From Doryteuthis pealeii (lineage: Eukaryota; Mollusca; Cephalopoda; Myopsida; Loliginidae), in assembly GCA_023376005.1 (NCBI GenBank), contig CM042152.1:72059411-72123410 (forward strand): a stretch of DNA of 64,000 nt, read 5' to 3'. The position numbers were made by a program, and so were the translations under genes. Each line of letters starts with the position of its first letter. Position 1 is the stretch's first letter. Positions 42,546-54,118 of this stretch are shown one piece after another. The notes below the pieces were generated by a model. That model was not told the origin of the DNA. It ran no database searches and worked only from the letters and a program-made list of their open reading frames with translations.

Positions 42546-43900
42546 CTTTATTGTTTGTATAGTCACAACATTTGATCTACAATGAATTTGTACTACTAAA
42601 CGTATAACAACTACAGAAACACAACAGCTGACAACATGGATATAACGTCAGTGGAAATTTCAAAATACTTAACCATCAAGCTTTTTATTATGATATTGGT
42701 AAAAGGAACGTTCTAAATGTAAATCCTCCTGTTTATTTTCACATAAACTACAACAAAAACAGAGAGCGTAATAAGAGCGTCGGATAGAGCAAGTTTTCAG
42801 CTACAAAACACCATTTTCGCCAGTAAAGAACAAACGTCTATAGGCTGTGATCGTGAGAGTGTCTGTCCGATAGTAAAGGCTATTATTAGGAAATAACCCA
42901 GGGAGATCAATGGATGTGGATGCTGAAGGAATGAATTAAAGAAAGGATGCTGTTCAACATTACCTCTATTCCACTGCAGAAAGTTATTGAATATGACAAA
43001 ACCACACCCGGATAAGGCCGTAGGATACTACAGTCGATATTCAATGAAATTGGCAAGGAAAAAGGAAACTGGTTTGAATGAATTAATGTATAATAAACAG
43101 AGCACATTGTCTGTAAGAATAAATCCAAGAAAGAATTGACCTTAGACATTACCTCTACCCCATTACTGAAGGTCATTGAATGTGAAAAACTTCCCCGAAG
43201 AAGGCCGTAGGACACTACAGCCAAAACTTAGTGAAATAAACAATAAGGGAACGGAAACTGGCCTGAATAAATTAATGTCTTAGAAATCTAGACAAAATTC
43301 AGATTGAATTTTCTCACGACCAACAGGAAGAACAAACGATACTTCGTAGTGCCTTTACTGCTATTTGAAACTACCTCCTCCTGAGTCAGCCACACCCAGG
43401 TATGTCTCACCATTTCTGTTGTGTACCTTGCAAATCACCGTGAGCAAGCAGATCTGACGTGCTGCGGCACCCGGCGCTAGGCTCACATTAGAAAAGTGGT
43501 TTTGATGCAACGAAAAGATAGGAGAGCTGTTACGCCTCGTTAGCAGCGATAGGGGTTTCTGCTCTCTAGTTTTCATATATATTTTTTTCTTCTTATTTTC
43601 TTGAAATACCTGCTCACTGATTACAAGCCATGTGTTCAACTTGCTCATACCATATCAACGTCTGCTTAAATAACTCATCTCAGCGTTTCTTCTGCGCCCT
43701 TGCGTCCGTCTCCTCTAACATTAGACCACAGTACAACCTTTTCCATCGGGATCATTTCTTTAACTTGATTAAAAAAAAACAACTCCCGTTTTGTGTATCT
43801 TTTTCAGCCAAGGTAAAGATAAGTGTAATCGCTTCTTATATTTATACTGAGGGCAGTCAGGTTAAAGTTTAACACGTAGGAAATATGCAATTTGGATACT
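42546..43900. other. Third copy of the unassigned block with internal duplication
   Basis: Equivalent of 15,043-16,404. The two diverged units lie at about 42,930-43,085 and 43,125-43,280. Short ORFs (95, 80 and 105 codons) have no domain. Confidence 0.45.
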
Positions 43901-43904
43901 GAAA

Positions 43905-45170
43905 ATAGGAAATAGATAAATGAATAAATAAGTAACAAAAATTACCAAAATAATCGTATTTTGCTTTCAAGAAGCGTAATGTAATCTGACGCTCTTTTCA
44001 AAAGATTAGTCGATATTAATACAGTTTGAATATTACGGATTTTAGAAGTACGAACAAATAAATGCACCCTATGGGTACAAATATTTAAGTTTTAATGTAA
44101 TAAAATATTATATTAAATTAGAAAGGCTGATGAAACTAAATAAGAATGCAGATAAAAAGATTTGACATTGAGAGGGGTATAATAGAAAAATAGAACAACT
44201 GAAAGTCACTCTTCCACCACTCCCGCCTTTTATAGCTAAACTATCCTATTTTAACTATTTAGTTAAAATAGGAAGTAAAGAATAAAATTAGTCATTTCTT
44301 CTTGTTAATGGATTTAATAAAAAATAAAATTGCACTTATTTATTCTTGTCAATGTATTTCTTTTAAGATTTATCCCCGAGGTGTTTGCTGATATTCATTA
44401 AAATAGAACCAAACAATTAGAAATCTATAATACTAAGCACATATTTATTAAAATCACATTTTTAATGTCAATATGCAAATTAAAAGTGTATACCCAACGT
44501 GAATGAATAAAAAAATATACGGTATAAAATAACCCAAGAGTTGACATGCCGTAAAATCCAACAAACAAAACAACGCTAATTTTAGTGGCCAACTCACTAC
44601 CGATGATTCCACTAAAGCTCAATCAAAATTAATAACAGGACCTGTGGATATACCACAGTATGATAATTTAATTATTACAACGTTTGTTTACTTAAGAGCT
44701 ACTGTGAAATAGTTCAATATATAAAAAGTATAATAATCTTGATTTAACTCTCTTTCAGTTTTTATCTTTCTTTCCTTCTTTTCATCTTTTCATTATGTTC
44801 GATTGAAACAGATTGGCGTTATCTCTTACACGCGCCCACCCCTCTCTCTATCTTTACACTACTCTGTTTCTTTCTTTCTTTCTTTCTTTCTTCTTCTTTC
44901 TGTCTTTCTTATTATATGTTTTGTGTAGTATATCGTTTTTTCTTCCGTTTCTTTCTTTCTAATAAAAACGGAATAGTCCATTATTTAGCTGAGGCGATGA
45001 CACTCATAAAAGATAAGAATTCGGTGGATAAGCAACACCATATAAGCAGGATTTACATTTTCTCATTTCATCTTGGAGTCTGAATTTTTACCTGAGGGTG
45101 TTGCAAGATAATAACGGTCGTACAATTAAGGAACACGAGTATTAATATATAGAAGACTAGCAAATATATA
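43905..45170 (+). repeat. Modules E and G, third copy (cleanest version)
   Basis: Module E at 43,905-44,420 has its hairpin at about 44,245-44,275. A D 3' fragment lies at 44,490-44,575 and module G at 44,630-45,150. Use this copy as the reference for both modules. Confidence 0.7.
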
Positions 45171-45369
45171 CAACCCCTAGGTGCAAGTATTTATGTTATA
45201 AACTATAGTTTCGGTTACAGACAGAAAAACTCACAATCTCCATTATAATAAGAAAGATTATATTTATCTTATTAAATGTTGCTTAATGGGAGAGGCGTTG
45301 TTATTTTGACAATGCTTATAGCAGAAATTTTGCAGTAATTGGTAAAGAGTTGCAAACAACTATAAACTG

Positions 45370-45385
45370 ACAAGTCTCACTCTCT

Positions 45386-45433
<48 letters not shown>

Positions 45434-45475
45434 TCTCCTCTCCCCTCTCTCTCTCTCTCTCCTGTGTCTTTTTTC
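45370..45475. repeat. (CT)n microsatellite
   Basis: About 55 bp of pure CT then CTCCCTCTCTCC variants. It is the third-copy counterpart of the tract beside the palindrome fold point. Confidence 0.95.
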
Positions 45476-45600
45476 TCTCTCCAGTGTTTTTTTCTTTTTT
45501 AAAAACAAACTTTCTCTGCTTGAAAGCATCTGTTTCAATTCTATAAATAAAAAGGACATGTGTTACAGAAACATTCGCCCCCCTTTAAACATAATCAGAA

Positions 45601-45774
45601 ATATAAATGATAAAAGTAATAGATGAAAAAAAAAAAAAGATGTAATTTTCATTTTTGTTTTAAAATGACAGAACACTGAAATTTTGTTGAAATATTTGTT
45701 GGACAGCTGTTGAAATGAAAAAAAAAGACCTCTCTTTAATAGTCAGAGTTAAAGAATAGAATAAATAAGTAGGA

Positions 45775-45872
<98 letters not shown>

Positions 45873-45986
45873 GTTTGTAGAAAAAACAAGATGTTATAGT
45901 TTTGCTGACAGAAATCTATTTCGACTATATAAAGTGGTCTTTATCAAAGCAACAATGTATAATAGGAAAGACGAAATAAATAGAGC

Positions 45987-46041
<55 letters not shown>

Positions 46042-46180
46042 TTTCATGGGGTACCAAGTTTCTTGGTACAAGGGGATTCTAGGCTGATCTATTCTCTAAC
46101 AGTAGTTTGTTGTAGAGTTCAGGTTCCGTATGAGAGCTCAATGCTTAATTTTTTTAATAAACAGAGCAAATGTATTTATG
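45601..46180. repeat. AT microsatellites in unassigned sequence
   Basis: An AT run of about 95 bp at 45,776-45,870 and another at 45,988-46,040. Between them, GAAATCTATTTCGACTATAT and CTTTATCAAAGC resemble the 3' ends of some retroelements, but I cannot assign a family. Confidence 0.7.
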
Positions 46181-46251
46181 AATAAAAAGGCCTTAAATAC
46201 CAGGGGTATCGTGATAATCACGATACCCCTGGTATTTAAGGCCTTTTTATT
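46181..46251. repeat. Perfect 35 bp palindrome with a 1-base centre
   Basis: Bases 46,181-46,215 pair perfectly with 46,217-46,251 around a single A at 46,216. The stem contains AAAAAGGCCTTAAATACC and AGGGGTATCGTGAT. Pairing continues with two mismatches to about 46,173/46,259. The structure would form a very stable cruciform or hairpin. No flanking duplications are evident, and its origin is unknown. Confidence 0.85.
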
Positions 46252-46259
46252 TACAAATA

Positions 46260-46272
46260 TACACACACACGT

Positions 46273-46328
<56 letters not shown>

Positions 46329-46700
46329 GTTGAAATGAAAAATAATCTTTTTAGTATACAAAGAAATAACGGCCTTCGTCAAATAAATCCTTAATGTTTT
46401 AAATCAAATCTGTTGAAAAACGGAGAATTTCTGAGATGTCCGATAAAAGAAAGATTTTTGTAGTTTATCTATTATTGTTATTGTTATTTTATTTTGTATT
46501 TAAAATAATAATAGATAGAATGCATGTGTACATGTATGGCCGAAACACGAGTCAGTAAAATAAAATAAAATAAAATAAAATAAATCCTATCTTATCCATT
46601 CAACATTTTCTTTCCTTTTTTTTTCATTTCAACATACCGTCGGATTCGCTTCCATTTTCAACTTATAAGTATAAAACATACCAATAATTGAAGAAATAGA
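46260..46700. repeat. CA/GCGC/AT microsatellites and (TAAAA)n in unassigned DNA
   Basis: 46,260-46,330 goes from CACACGTGCGTGCGCGCGCG to CA then AT. A (TAAAA) run lies at 46,555-46,583. Nothing else is recognised. Confidence 0.75.
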
Positions 46701-46719
46701 TACACACACACATACCTAT

Positions 46720-46875
46720 ATATATATAATGATCCACAGACACGTGTTTCGACTTATCAAGTCTCTTCAGTGTGGCTAGACATTTTGTGAGCTACCTACA
46801 GCTGGATAGGACTCCGATCGATTCAGCATCAGTTGGACAGCTTAACCGTTCGGCTATCGTCACCCACAGAATGCG
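46720..46875 (-). mobile_element. tRNA-Leu/Ser-like SINE L, second copy
   Basis: It matches 2,572-2,745. On the minus strand the head reads GATAGCCGAACGGTTAAGCT, and the tail runs into TATATATA at 46,718-46,730. Confidence 0.55.
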
Positions 46876-47004
46876 AAGGGGATTTTAACTGTTTTTATAC
46901 ACACATCTGTATGTATGTAAAGGCCGCCATAGAGTGTTGCATCCCTTTTATAGGAGAGCGTTGCTATATGTGTGTTTGTGTGTGTGTGTCTGTGTGTGTG
47001 TGTG

Positions 47005-47244
47005 TGAAGACACGTTGTGTAATTGTTACTGCATAGGAAATGGACAAATCCTAGACGGACATAGACCTAATATCATTGGGAAATGTGTATCCAACTATTC
47101 TCCCTCCAGCTATAGTAGGACAGACTGGGCTCTTTAACCTTGGTTAAATAACCAATCTAGGAGAAGGAAAAATCTAAATTCAAATCTTGATAAACTCCAC
47201 TTAAGAAATTTATCTTATGTTACAACCTGCTCCTGTGGAGGGGT

Positions 47245-47289
<45 letters not shown>

Positions 47290-47290
47290 G
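47005..47290 (+). mobile_element. SINE C with 40 bp (AT)n tail
   Basis: It opens with a tRNA-like GTTGTGTAATTGTTACTGC and has a shortened body (AGTAGGACAGACTGGGCTCT, AACTCCACTTAAGAAATTTA). The 3' end is CCTGTGGAGGGGTTGATATA, passing directly into AT repeats at 47,247-47,286. A (GT)n tract lies just upstream (46,970-47,007). Confidence 0.75.
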
Positions 47291-47439
47291 AACAAAATTG
47301 ATAGGGAATACAGGAATGGTATTTCTTTGTATTTATTTACTTAACTATTTTCAACTTTTTAATGACATTTTGTCAGAAAAGCTTTTGGAAATGATTTTAA
47401 AGAATTTATATGCCACAAAAGAAGCAACGAAAAATGAAC

Positions 47440-48497
<1,058 letters not shown>

Positions 48498-48543
<46 letters not shown>

Positions 48544-48606
48544 TAATAATAATAATAAGAAGAAGAAGAAGAAAGAAGAAGAAGAAAAAAAAGAAGACCC
48601 ACGATG

Positions 48607-48655
<49 letters not shown>
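48498..48655. repeat. (AAT)n / (AGA)n microsatellite at the 5' edge of a LINE fragment
   Basis: AAT runs at 48,498-48,557 and 48,607-48,655 flank an AGA-rich core. The LINE fragment starts immediately after. Confidence 0.95.
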
Positions 48656-48656
<1 letters not shown>

Positions 48657-49255
48657 TGCGAATGTAGCAAACTAGCACAACGAGAATACAAAACTAGACA
48701 CGACTGGGTTGGGAAGGTGATCCACTGGGATCCACAGGGAATTATGCAAAAAATTTTGACCATACAACAAAATGGTATATGCATAAACCAGAATCTGTTC
48801 TTGAGAACGAAACGCATAAAATTCTCTGGGACTTTGAAATAAAAACGGATCACCTTATCCCAGCAAGAAGACCAGACCTAGTGTTGATTAACAAAAGAGA
48901 AAGAACTTGTCAACTGGTGGATTTTGCAGTGCCAGCAGATCACAGGATGAAGCTAAAGGAAAATGAAAAAATGGACAAATATCTGGACCTTGCCAGAGAA
49001 CTGAAAAAGTTATGGAATATGAACGTCAAAGTGATACCAATTGTAGTTAGTGCACTTGGAACAGTCCCAAAAGGATTAGAAAAGGGTATGGAAAGTTTGG
49101 AAATCAGATGGAGGATTGAAACCATTCAGAACACTGCACTGCTGCAATCTGCCAGAATACTCAGAAGAGTCCTGGAGACCTGAGGAGACTTGCTGTCACT
49201 CAGACTCCAGTGAAATACCATCAGCTAACGCTGATGTGAAAACTCAAAAGGAGCA

Positions 49256-49257
<2 letters not shown>
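48656..49257 (+). pseudogene. Non-LTR retrotransposon 3' fragment 1: endonuclease-like C-terminus
   Basis: The homology starts with CECSKLAQREY and, after frame shifts around a 10 bp insertion near 48,730, opens into 48,779-49,183 (134 codons). In that frame R31-P32-D33 followed by V47-D48-F49 (RPDLVLINKRERTCQLVDF) resembles the PD-(D/E)XK endonuclease of R2/R4-type LINEs. In these elements the endonuclease nicks the target and primes reverse transcription. The protein ends ALLQSARILRRVLET, and about 75 bp of 3' UTR runs into (TAA)n. The copy is 5' truncated. Nearest relative in the window: 56,930-57,592. Confidence 0.8.
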
Positions 49258-49326
<69 letters not shown>

Positions 49327-49359
49327 GAAGAAGAAGAAGAAGAAGAAGACACACGATGA

Positions 49360-49407
<48 letters not shown>

Positions 49408-49408
49408 G
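49258..49408. repeat. (TAA)n / (AGA)n microsatellite
   Basis: TAA runs at 49,255-49,325 and 49,360-49,407 flank an AGAAGA core with ACACGATGAG. The layout (TAA, AGA, TAA) copies that at 48,498-48,655, including the ACACGATGA/CCACGATGA word. Confidence 0.95.
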
Positions 49409-50880
49409 AATGCTGCAAGGGAACAAGAGGAACAAATGACCTACTATACATAGATCAGCACATTCTCAAGGAGGTTAAAACAAGTATGCTATGGATGGGC
49501 TACAGAAAAACCTATGATATGTTTCCGCAAATTTTGGATAATTGAATGTCTAAAAATGTATTAGATATCCGAAGTCATAAACTTCCTCGCGAAAGCCATG
49601 GAAAACTAGAAAGTGGAATTAACAATAGGAGAACAAACTCTAGCAGAGGTAAAAATCCATCTCGCCACTGCGATTTGTCATAGCATTGATGCTACTAAAT
49701 GACATACTTAAGTGGTGCACTGGAGGCTAAAAACCCTATAAAATCACACGAAAGAATATACCACCTTATGTACCTTGATGATAGCAAGATTCTTGCCAAA
49801 AATGAAAAAGGGACGGAAACCCTTCTATAGATCATAGAAATATACAGCCAGGATATAGGAATGGAATTTGGGGTCAAAAAGTGTAAAAGAGAAAACAGAA
49901 GGAATAGAACTCTTAAATCAGGAAAACATAAGAACACTTGGATAAAAAGAGAATTGCAAGTACTTGAGAATATCGGAAGTGGACACCATCAAACAAAGAT
50001 GAAAGAAAAGGTTTAAAAAAAGTACTCCAGAAGAATAAGAAAATGCATCGAAACCAACCTTTGCAACAGAATTCTCGTCCAAGGAATAAATACCTGGGCT
50101 GACCCACTAGTAAGATACTCTGGACTATTCGTAAAATGGCCAGTTGAGGAACCCAGACGAAAAGAGAAGAAAATTGATGACTGTGTACAGGTCATTTCAC
50201 TTGAGAGATGTAATAGACTATACGTATCGAGAAAAGAAAGAGGAAGATAACTAGTTAGCATTGGAGATTACGTAGATGCAACAATTCGAGGATTCGAATG
50301 ATATACTAAAAAGGGCAAAGAAAGACTAATTATAGCGGTCAGTAACAGTAACTATACTGCAGGGACAAAGAGAAACATGACGAAAACTAGAAAATAAAAT
50401 AGGAAGAAAACAACTATACGAATTCTTCAAGGGCCAAACGGGGGAGATTGAAAACGAGAAAACCTGGACATGGCTAAAAAAAGGGAAACCTCAACAGAAA
50501 AACTGAATCTCTAATAATAACAGTGCGCAATAATGAGGACCAATTATATGAAAGCGAAAATCGATATGATCCAACAGAATAGAAGGTGTAAGATGTGTGG
50601 TGAGAAAGCGAAATAGTTGACCACATAATAAACGAATGCAGCAGACTATCACAAAGGGAGCATGAGTCTATGCACGACTGGGTCGGAAAGGTGATCTATT
50701 GGGAATTGTGCAAGAAAGTAAACTTTGACAATACAAAAAGTGGTATATGCACAAACCGGAATCCGTCCAAGAGATTGAGACGCATAACATTCTCTGGATT
50801 TTGAGATACAAACGGATCACATAATCCCAACTAAAAAACTAGACGTAGTATTAGGAAGAAAAAGAACATGACAGTAGATT
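49409..50880 (+). pseudogene. Non-LTR retrotransposon fragment 2: RT, zinc knuckle, endonuclease start (decayed)
   Basis: This is the longest LINE piece. Reverse-transcriptase-like blocks are MLWMGYRKTYDM (49,481 onward) and, at 49,771-49,782, the catalytic YLDD within HLMYLDDSKILAKNEKG. YSQDIGMEFGVKKC follows. Further on come INTWADPLVRYSG and CNRLYVSRKERGR. A CCHC zinc knuckle has Cys codons at 50,587, 50,596 and 50,637 and His at 50,622, with a frameshift inside. Then come HDWVGKVIYWELCKKVNFD and the start of the endonuclease region. Several stops and frameshifts make it inactive. A GA microsatellite begins at 50,911. Confidence 0.75.
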
Positions 50881-50905
50881 TTGCTACGGAGTAAAACAGA
50901 GTAAG

Positions 50906-50908
<3 letters not shown>

Positions 50909-50976
<68 letters not shown>
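50909..50976. repeat. (GA)n microsatellite inside LINE remnants
   Basis: About 65 bp of pure GA separates two pieces of the same LINE family. Confidence 0.95.
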
Positions 50977-50978
<2 letters not shown>

Positions 50979-51024
50979 GGGACAGTCACAACACATAACA
51001 CAAAGCGCACAACAGCGGGCACCA

Positions 51025-51480
51025 CTGCATAGAGAAGGTGATCCACTAGAATTGTGCAAAGTGAATAAAATTTGCCCATACAAGAAAATAGTACATGTAT
51101 AAACCAGAAAATATCATAGAAAATAAGACACACCTGACACCTTATGTGTGTAATATTTTCTAGGGTATTTTCTACCTTTCCCAATGGTATTAGTCCGAAA
51201 ATCAATGTAATTCTCTATGAATTTGAGATAAAAGAAACGGATCACCCAATCTAGGTTAAAAGATCAAAGATTGTTGTAATAAACAAGAAGAAACAAACAT
51301 GTCAGTGAGTGGATTTCCCAGTTCCAGCAGATCTAAGAGCGAAAGTAAAAGTGAAAGTAAAAAAATGCTAAAATTATGAGAAATGTTTGGATTTTGACGG
51401 AGATTGAAGAAAGAAATTGCGGTATATGAACGTGGCAGTAATGCCAATCATCATATTTTCTGACATCTTTCCATGTAAGA
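51025..51480 (+). pseudogene. Non-LTR retrotransposon fragment 3, strongly decayed
   Basis: GAAGGTGATCCACTAGAATT and ATTTGCCCATACAAGAAAAT parallel the region just before the endonuclease. After an intervening piece (51,120-51,205), residues like YEFEIKETDHPI, INKKKQTCQ.VDFPVPAD and MNVAVMPII reappear with stops. It is a separate, older copy or the displaced end of fragment 2. Confidence 0.6.
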
Positions 51481-51541
51481 TGAACACAAAGTCCGATTAT
51501 TGTTGGGAGTCAGGCACAAACCGAAGCTCATGCAGTGGCTT

Positions 51542-51962
51542 CATCAGGGTTGGACTTTATGGTATGTCAACCTATTAGGTCATTTTATACCGAAGACGTT
51601 TTGTTTTATTCAATCTTGATGGGTATTCAATTTCTTTTGTAAACTCGATTTTTTGTAAATTGCATTTTTAAACACATGTTTTAGAACTCATTTTGTTGTA
51701 TTTAATCCATAGATGGAACCCTAACAGGTACTAACACTCAAGGTCAGAGGGGAGCTTGGAGTAATGGTGATAAAGGGGTACTCCACATTCCCCAAAGTTC
51801 CAGAACTGTAACTTCACCATCAGATAGAGTTTAAAGTCATACCCAGGACAAAAAGACCCTCAACTACCGCCTTCTAGCACATATATTATAAAAGGGTAGG
51901 GGGTTGACCTAAGAGCAATAGGGTTGGGACAATCATATAGGTGCTAGGACTTAACGTGACCA
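51542..51962 (-). mobile_element. Retroposon D, near full length
   Basis: It matches the D reference copy end to end in reverse: GGTATGTCAACCTATTAGGT, ACCGAAGACGTTTTGTTT, GGTACTAACACTCAAGGTCA, CCATCAGATAGAGTTTAAAG, ATAGGTGCTAGGACTTAACG and TGACC. The reverse tail (GGGTTGGACTTTA) is decayed and no target duplication is visible. Confidence 0.7.
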
Positions 51963-52074
51963 GCCGATTGATCGGTGGGGGCCTCTCCGACCGCCCGTCT
52001 AGTCTAGATAAAGACCTAAGGAGAGTATTGTATGTCATGGACTACTCATCCACCAGAATTCCGTCCGTAAGTAT

Positions 52075-52240
52075 CACAAGCCGTCACCCACGAACAACAG
52101 GTGGCCCAAATGGTCTTACTCCTGCGTTGTATTCTAAAGCCCCAGGGATAGGCATCATCGGGGCACTCGGAGCAATCCCCAAACACCGAGAAAATAAAAT
52201 AGGGAAATTAGAAATCTGCGGAAGAACTAACTGTTATGGT
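52075..52240 (+). pseudogene. Scrap resembling a different LINE C-terminus
   Basis: Within an ORF at 51,941-52,408, residues GIIGALGAIPKHRENKIG and KLEICGRTN resemble the IPIVVGALGTVPKGLEK and DLEIRGRIET block found in the LINE copies. They are too different to be the same subfamily. It may come from a sister lineage. No catalytic residues are covered. Confidence 0.4.
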
Positions 52241-52350
52241 AGGTGTGGCGCTTCACCTCAGATGCCAAAACAATCTCCTTGGTCTAGCACTAGTGAAAAG
52301 AGGGTAGACTTCCTCGTCGTCTGCCTGATTCCAACTTCAGGCCACCCTGA
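52235..52350 (+). mobile_element. SINE A, 3' fragment
   Basis: GGTAGGTGTGGCGCTTCACC, TCAGATGCCAAAACAATCTC, CTTGGTCTAGCACTAGTGAA and a GTCTGCCTGATTCCAACTTC end match SINE A. The tRNA-like head is missing. Confidence 0.65.
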
Positions 52351-52524
52351 TGACTTTTTTGCTAGTTGTTTTTGGTTCCATTTTAACCAAACGTTCAGAA
52401 TGTGTTGACATTGATGCCGAGAATTTCTAGGAATGTATTTAAAGATCTGTCTTAGACTAGTATTTAGGTCGGATATGTCTCTCTACCCTTTTCGCTGTGC
52501 CTTGTCCTTTCACTATAAAAAGTT

Positions 52525-52735
52525 GTCTTAATTAGACTCGTCGACTCGAGTTCAAATCCTTGACGTGGCTCTTTGCATTTCACATACCGCTAATATCATT
52601 GGAAAAGGTATGCATCCAATTATTCTTCCTCCAGTTATGGGTAAATAGTAGGGCAGACTGGACTCTGTAACTTTGGTTAGGCAACTAGTCTAGGAGAAGA
52701 AAAACTCTGAATTGAAATCTGTTAAACTGTTGTTT
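52525..52735 (+). mobile_element. SINE C, head-eroded
   Basis: ACTCGAGTTCAAATCCTTGA (B-box), TTTGCATTTCACATACCGCT, AGTAGGGCAGACTGGACTCT and GAATTGAAATCTGTTAAACT are present. The element stops abruptly before its usual 3' end, at the Helitron-like scrap. Confidence 0.7.
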
Positions 52736-52832
52736 TAGAATGACTGCCAACAAAGCACAAGGACAAAGGTTGTCCCAGATTGGCATCTACCTAATAAACG
52801 ACTTCCTACATGGGCTGCATCGAGTTGTAGTA
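52736..52832 (+). pseudogene. Helitron/Pif1-type helicase C-terminal scrap
   Basis: The reading frame from 52,738 gives MTANKAQGQRLSQIGIYL then INDFLHGLHRVV. Pif1-family helicases, including those of Helitrons, carry a conserved 'A.T.NKaQGQT...vGiyL..pvF.HGQLYVA.SR' C-terminal motif, and this matches it with T-to-R and LY-to-H differences. Only about 30 residues remain and no Rep domain is nearby. It may have come from a cellular helicase pseudogene, but a decayed Helitron is more likely in this context. Confidence 0.55.
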
Positions 52833-52877
52833 GTAGTCGTTTAATAGTAGTAGTCGTTTAATAGTAGTAGTCGTCGT
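52833..52877. repeat. 16-17 bp tandem repeat, about three units
   Basis: The unit is close to GTAGTAGTCGTTTAATA. It starts inside the end of the helicase-like reading frame. Confidence 0.75.
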
Positions 52878-52953
52878 TAGTTCAGAAACAACATACGCAA
52901 GTCGTATAGTCACAAGAGCCGTTTATTTCTTTCTCGGCTCGTGGGTTCTTTTT

Positions 52954-52956
<3 letters not shown>

Positions 52957-53024
<68 letters not shown>
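52957..53024. repeat. (GA)n microsatellite
   Basis: About 65 bp of pure GA. Confidence 0.95.
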
Positions 53025-53026
<2 letters not shown>

Positions 53027-53595
53027 TTCAGTACTACTATGCGAAACCCATGCGAGGGAACCAGGAAAGCCTCCGTCTGCCTCCCACGAAAGCCCAATCG
53101 AAAAAGACCGATATCCCCCCTCTTCCGTTTCTCGTCCCAGGGATGGGAGGGTCATGTCCATTTCTGGTCAAAACCCGGAACTTTCGTTTTTATTTTTAAA
53201 TCTATTTCCGGGGTCATTCGTCGGTCAATTGCTGGCACCCCGTTGAGTGTTTACTCTTTCAAACTTTAACCTTTGTTCTTATTTCTTTTTCTTCTCTTTC
53301 TCCAGAAATTTCACATCAGGAGATGTATGCATCAAACTATTCTCCCTCCTGTAGAGATTTGTGTAGACTGATCAGTATTCAACTGTGTTGCAAGTTGAAT
53401 CTGCTTCTGAGAATCCAGACTTGGTTTATATAGAAGGTTGAGCTATTCTACTACGTGGCGTGGTCAAGTCTATTTACAGAATTTTAATTGGCAGTTGGTT
53501 TTAGTGTGGATATTTTTATCCATATATACTGGACTCTTGACCATATCCTGTCAGTTGCTACAGTCTTTTTTTGTCTGATGCTAGTCACATCCTTC
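53025..53595. other. Relatively GC-rich unassigned stretch
   Basis: 53,025-53,260 is the least repeat-like and most GC-rich part of the right contig and holds an open frame of 81 codons (53,024-53,269). I recognise no domain and no splice sites I would defend. It may be a fragment of a gene or of an unknown element. Confidence 0.35.
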
Positions 53596-53795
53596 CTGTG
53601 ATGGTGAGTATGATGTTCATTCTACACCTCCAGTCACGGGTAAATAGTTGAGCGAACTCGGCTTTTTAACCCGGTAGGTTAACCAATCTAGGAGAAGGAA
53701 AACCCTGAATTGAAACCTGTTAAATTGCGCTTAAGAAATTGACCATGTGTCACACTCTGTTCGTACGGAGGGGTTGGTAAATAAATATGTAGTCA
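53596..53795 (+). mobile_element. SINE C, 3' two-thirds
   Basis: CTCCAGTCACGGGTAAATAG, ACCAATCTAGGAGAAGGAAA, CCTGTTAAATTGCGCTTAAG and TTCGTACGGAGGGGTTGGTA match the family. The head is absent. Confidence 0.7.
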
Positions 53796-54116
53796 TGGCC
53801 AGAGTTGGAAATCCCTGACAAGTTTTGAATCCTCACCAAAAAAACAAAGAAGAACACATGCATCATAAGCAATGTTGTTTATCCAGAGTTTTTTTCATGA
53901 TGAAAATATTTGTGATATATCAGATTTTGAAAGTGATACGAATGTTAGGCATAAATAAATATAAATAAATAAATGACTAAATAAATAAAAGGCTTTATGA
54001 ACACCAATAACCGCCTGAAAATGTAATTCGACTGGTTGGTTGGTTTTACGGCATGTAAACTGGCATATTTAATGTCGATGTCATCCTTTTTATGCAAGTA
54101 ATCATATGGTTTCAAG
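53796..54116. other. Unassigned stretch with a retroposon D scrap
   Basis: GGTTGGTTGGTTTTACGGCA at 54,034-54,053 and TTTAATGTCGATGTC show a minus-strand D 3' end. The rest is AT-rich with an AAATAAAT run near 53,950-53,990. Confidence 0.5.
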
Positions 54117-54118
54117 TA

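Larger units (their letters stand above)
36511..45600 (+). repeat. Third, direct copy of the palindrome unit
   Basis: It is colinear with 7,840-18,110 of the left arm and with the spacer, but differs by substitutions as well as indels. Examples are TAAACGCTTC versus TAAACACTTC, GAGCCGGCTCC versus GAGCTGGCTCC, and changes through 38,740-38,990. It lacks 13,672-15,042 and has an expanded TTC tract. The first 1.9 kb is noisy like the arms; later parts look cleaner. It continues without folding back after 45,600. Confidence 0.9.

Noticed and set aside
53024..53269. GC-richer open frame as a host exon
   Set aside because: It has no recognisable domain and no convincing splice sites, and it begins inside a GA microsatellite.
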